This document shows, piece by piece, positions 5,880 through 5,903 of a stretch of 5,903 nt of DNA. A program made the translations under genes and the position numbers. How positions within the stretch are numbered: the first letter of the stretch is position 1; each line of letters starts with the position of its first letter. The notes below the pieces were generated by a model. That model was not told the DNA's origin. It did no database searches and saw nothing but the letters and a program-made list of their open reading frames with translations. Location: contig LVBC01000280.1 of assembly GCA_001604265.1 (NCBI GenBank), positions 1 to 5,903 on the forward strand, written 5' to 3'. This DNA is from Spirochaetales bacterium Spiro_01 (GTDB lineage: Bacteria; Spirochaetota; Spirochaetia; Sphaerochaetales; Sphaerochaetaceae).

Positions 5880-5903
5880 AAAAAGTGTCGATTTTAGTGG
5901 TTT

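Noticed and set aside
1..5903. Mobile elements, CRISPR arrays, tRNA or other structured RNA genes, riboswitches, defence or toxin-antitoxin systems
   Set aside because: I saw no direct repeats in arrays, transposase motifs, cloverleaf-like segments or long structured leaders; the five intergenic gaps are all under 120 bp and hold only promoter, terminator and small palindrome signals.

Overview
This 5.9-kb window looks like ordinary bacterial chromosome: mid GC content, tightly packed genes, short intergenic gaps with compact hairpin terminators, and no mobile element, tRNA, rRNA or CRISPR. The mix of a B. subtilis YclM-type aspartokinase, a MepA-like MATE exporter, a solitary MsmX/UgpC-type sugar ABC ATPase and two small MGMT-family genes suggests an anaerobic, carbohydrate-using bacterium. 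Wording in the ABC ATPase resembles spirochaete and Firmicute homologues. I lean weakly towards Spirochaetota, but this is inference from recalled family similarity, not a search.

Layout. Positions 6-893 (minus) encode a cupin/HTH AraC-family regulator. Positions 999-2348 (minus) encode a 12-helix MATE exporter lying upstream of the regulator on the same strand. A 113-bp divergent region (2349-2461), carrying a perfect 12-bp palindrome, separates it from a plus-strand ACT-domain aspartate kinase (2462-3760), which ends at a strong intrinsic terminator. An extended -10 promoter follows at once and drives a two-gene unit: a minimal 105-residue MGMT-like protein (3853-4170) and a full-length Ogt/MGMT O6-alkylguanine-DNA alkyltransferase (4170-4664) whose start overlaps the previous stop by one base. 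Convergent to these, 4692-5786 (minus) encodes a CUT1-type ABC transporter ATPase. Its terminator hairpin lies inside the last codons of the alkyltransferase gene.

Functionally these are small independent units: a regulator beside an exporter, the first enzyme of the aspartate amino-acid pathway, a DNA alkylation repair pair, and a shared energising ATPase for sugar uptake. The most interesting points are the tandem alkyltransferase pair with complementary departures from canonical residues, -10 boxes placed so that transcription could begin at a start codon, and control signals overlapping coding sequence. I see no undescribed multigene system here.
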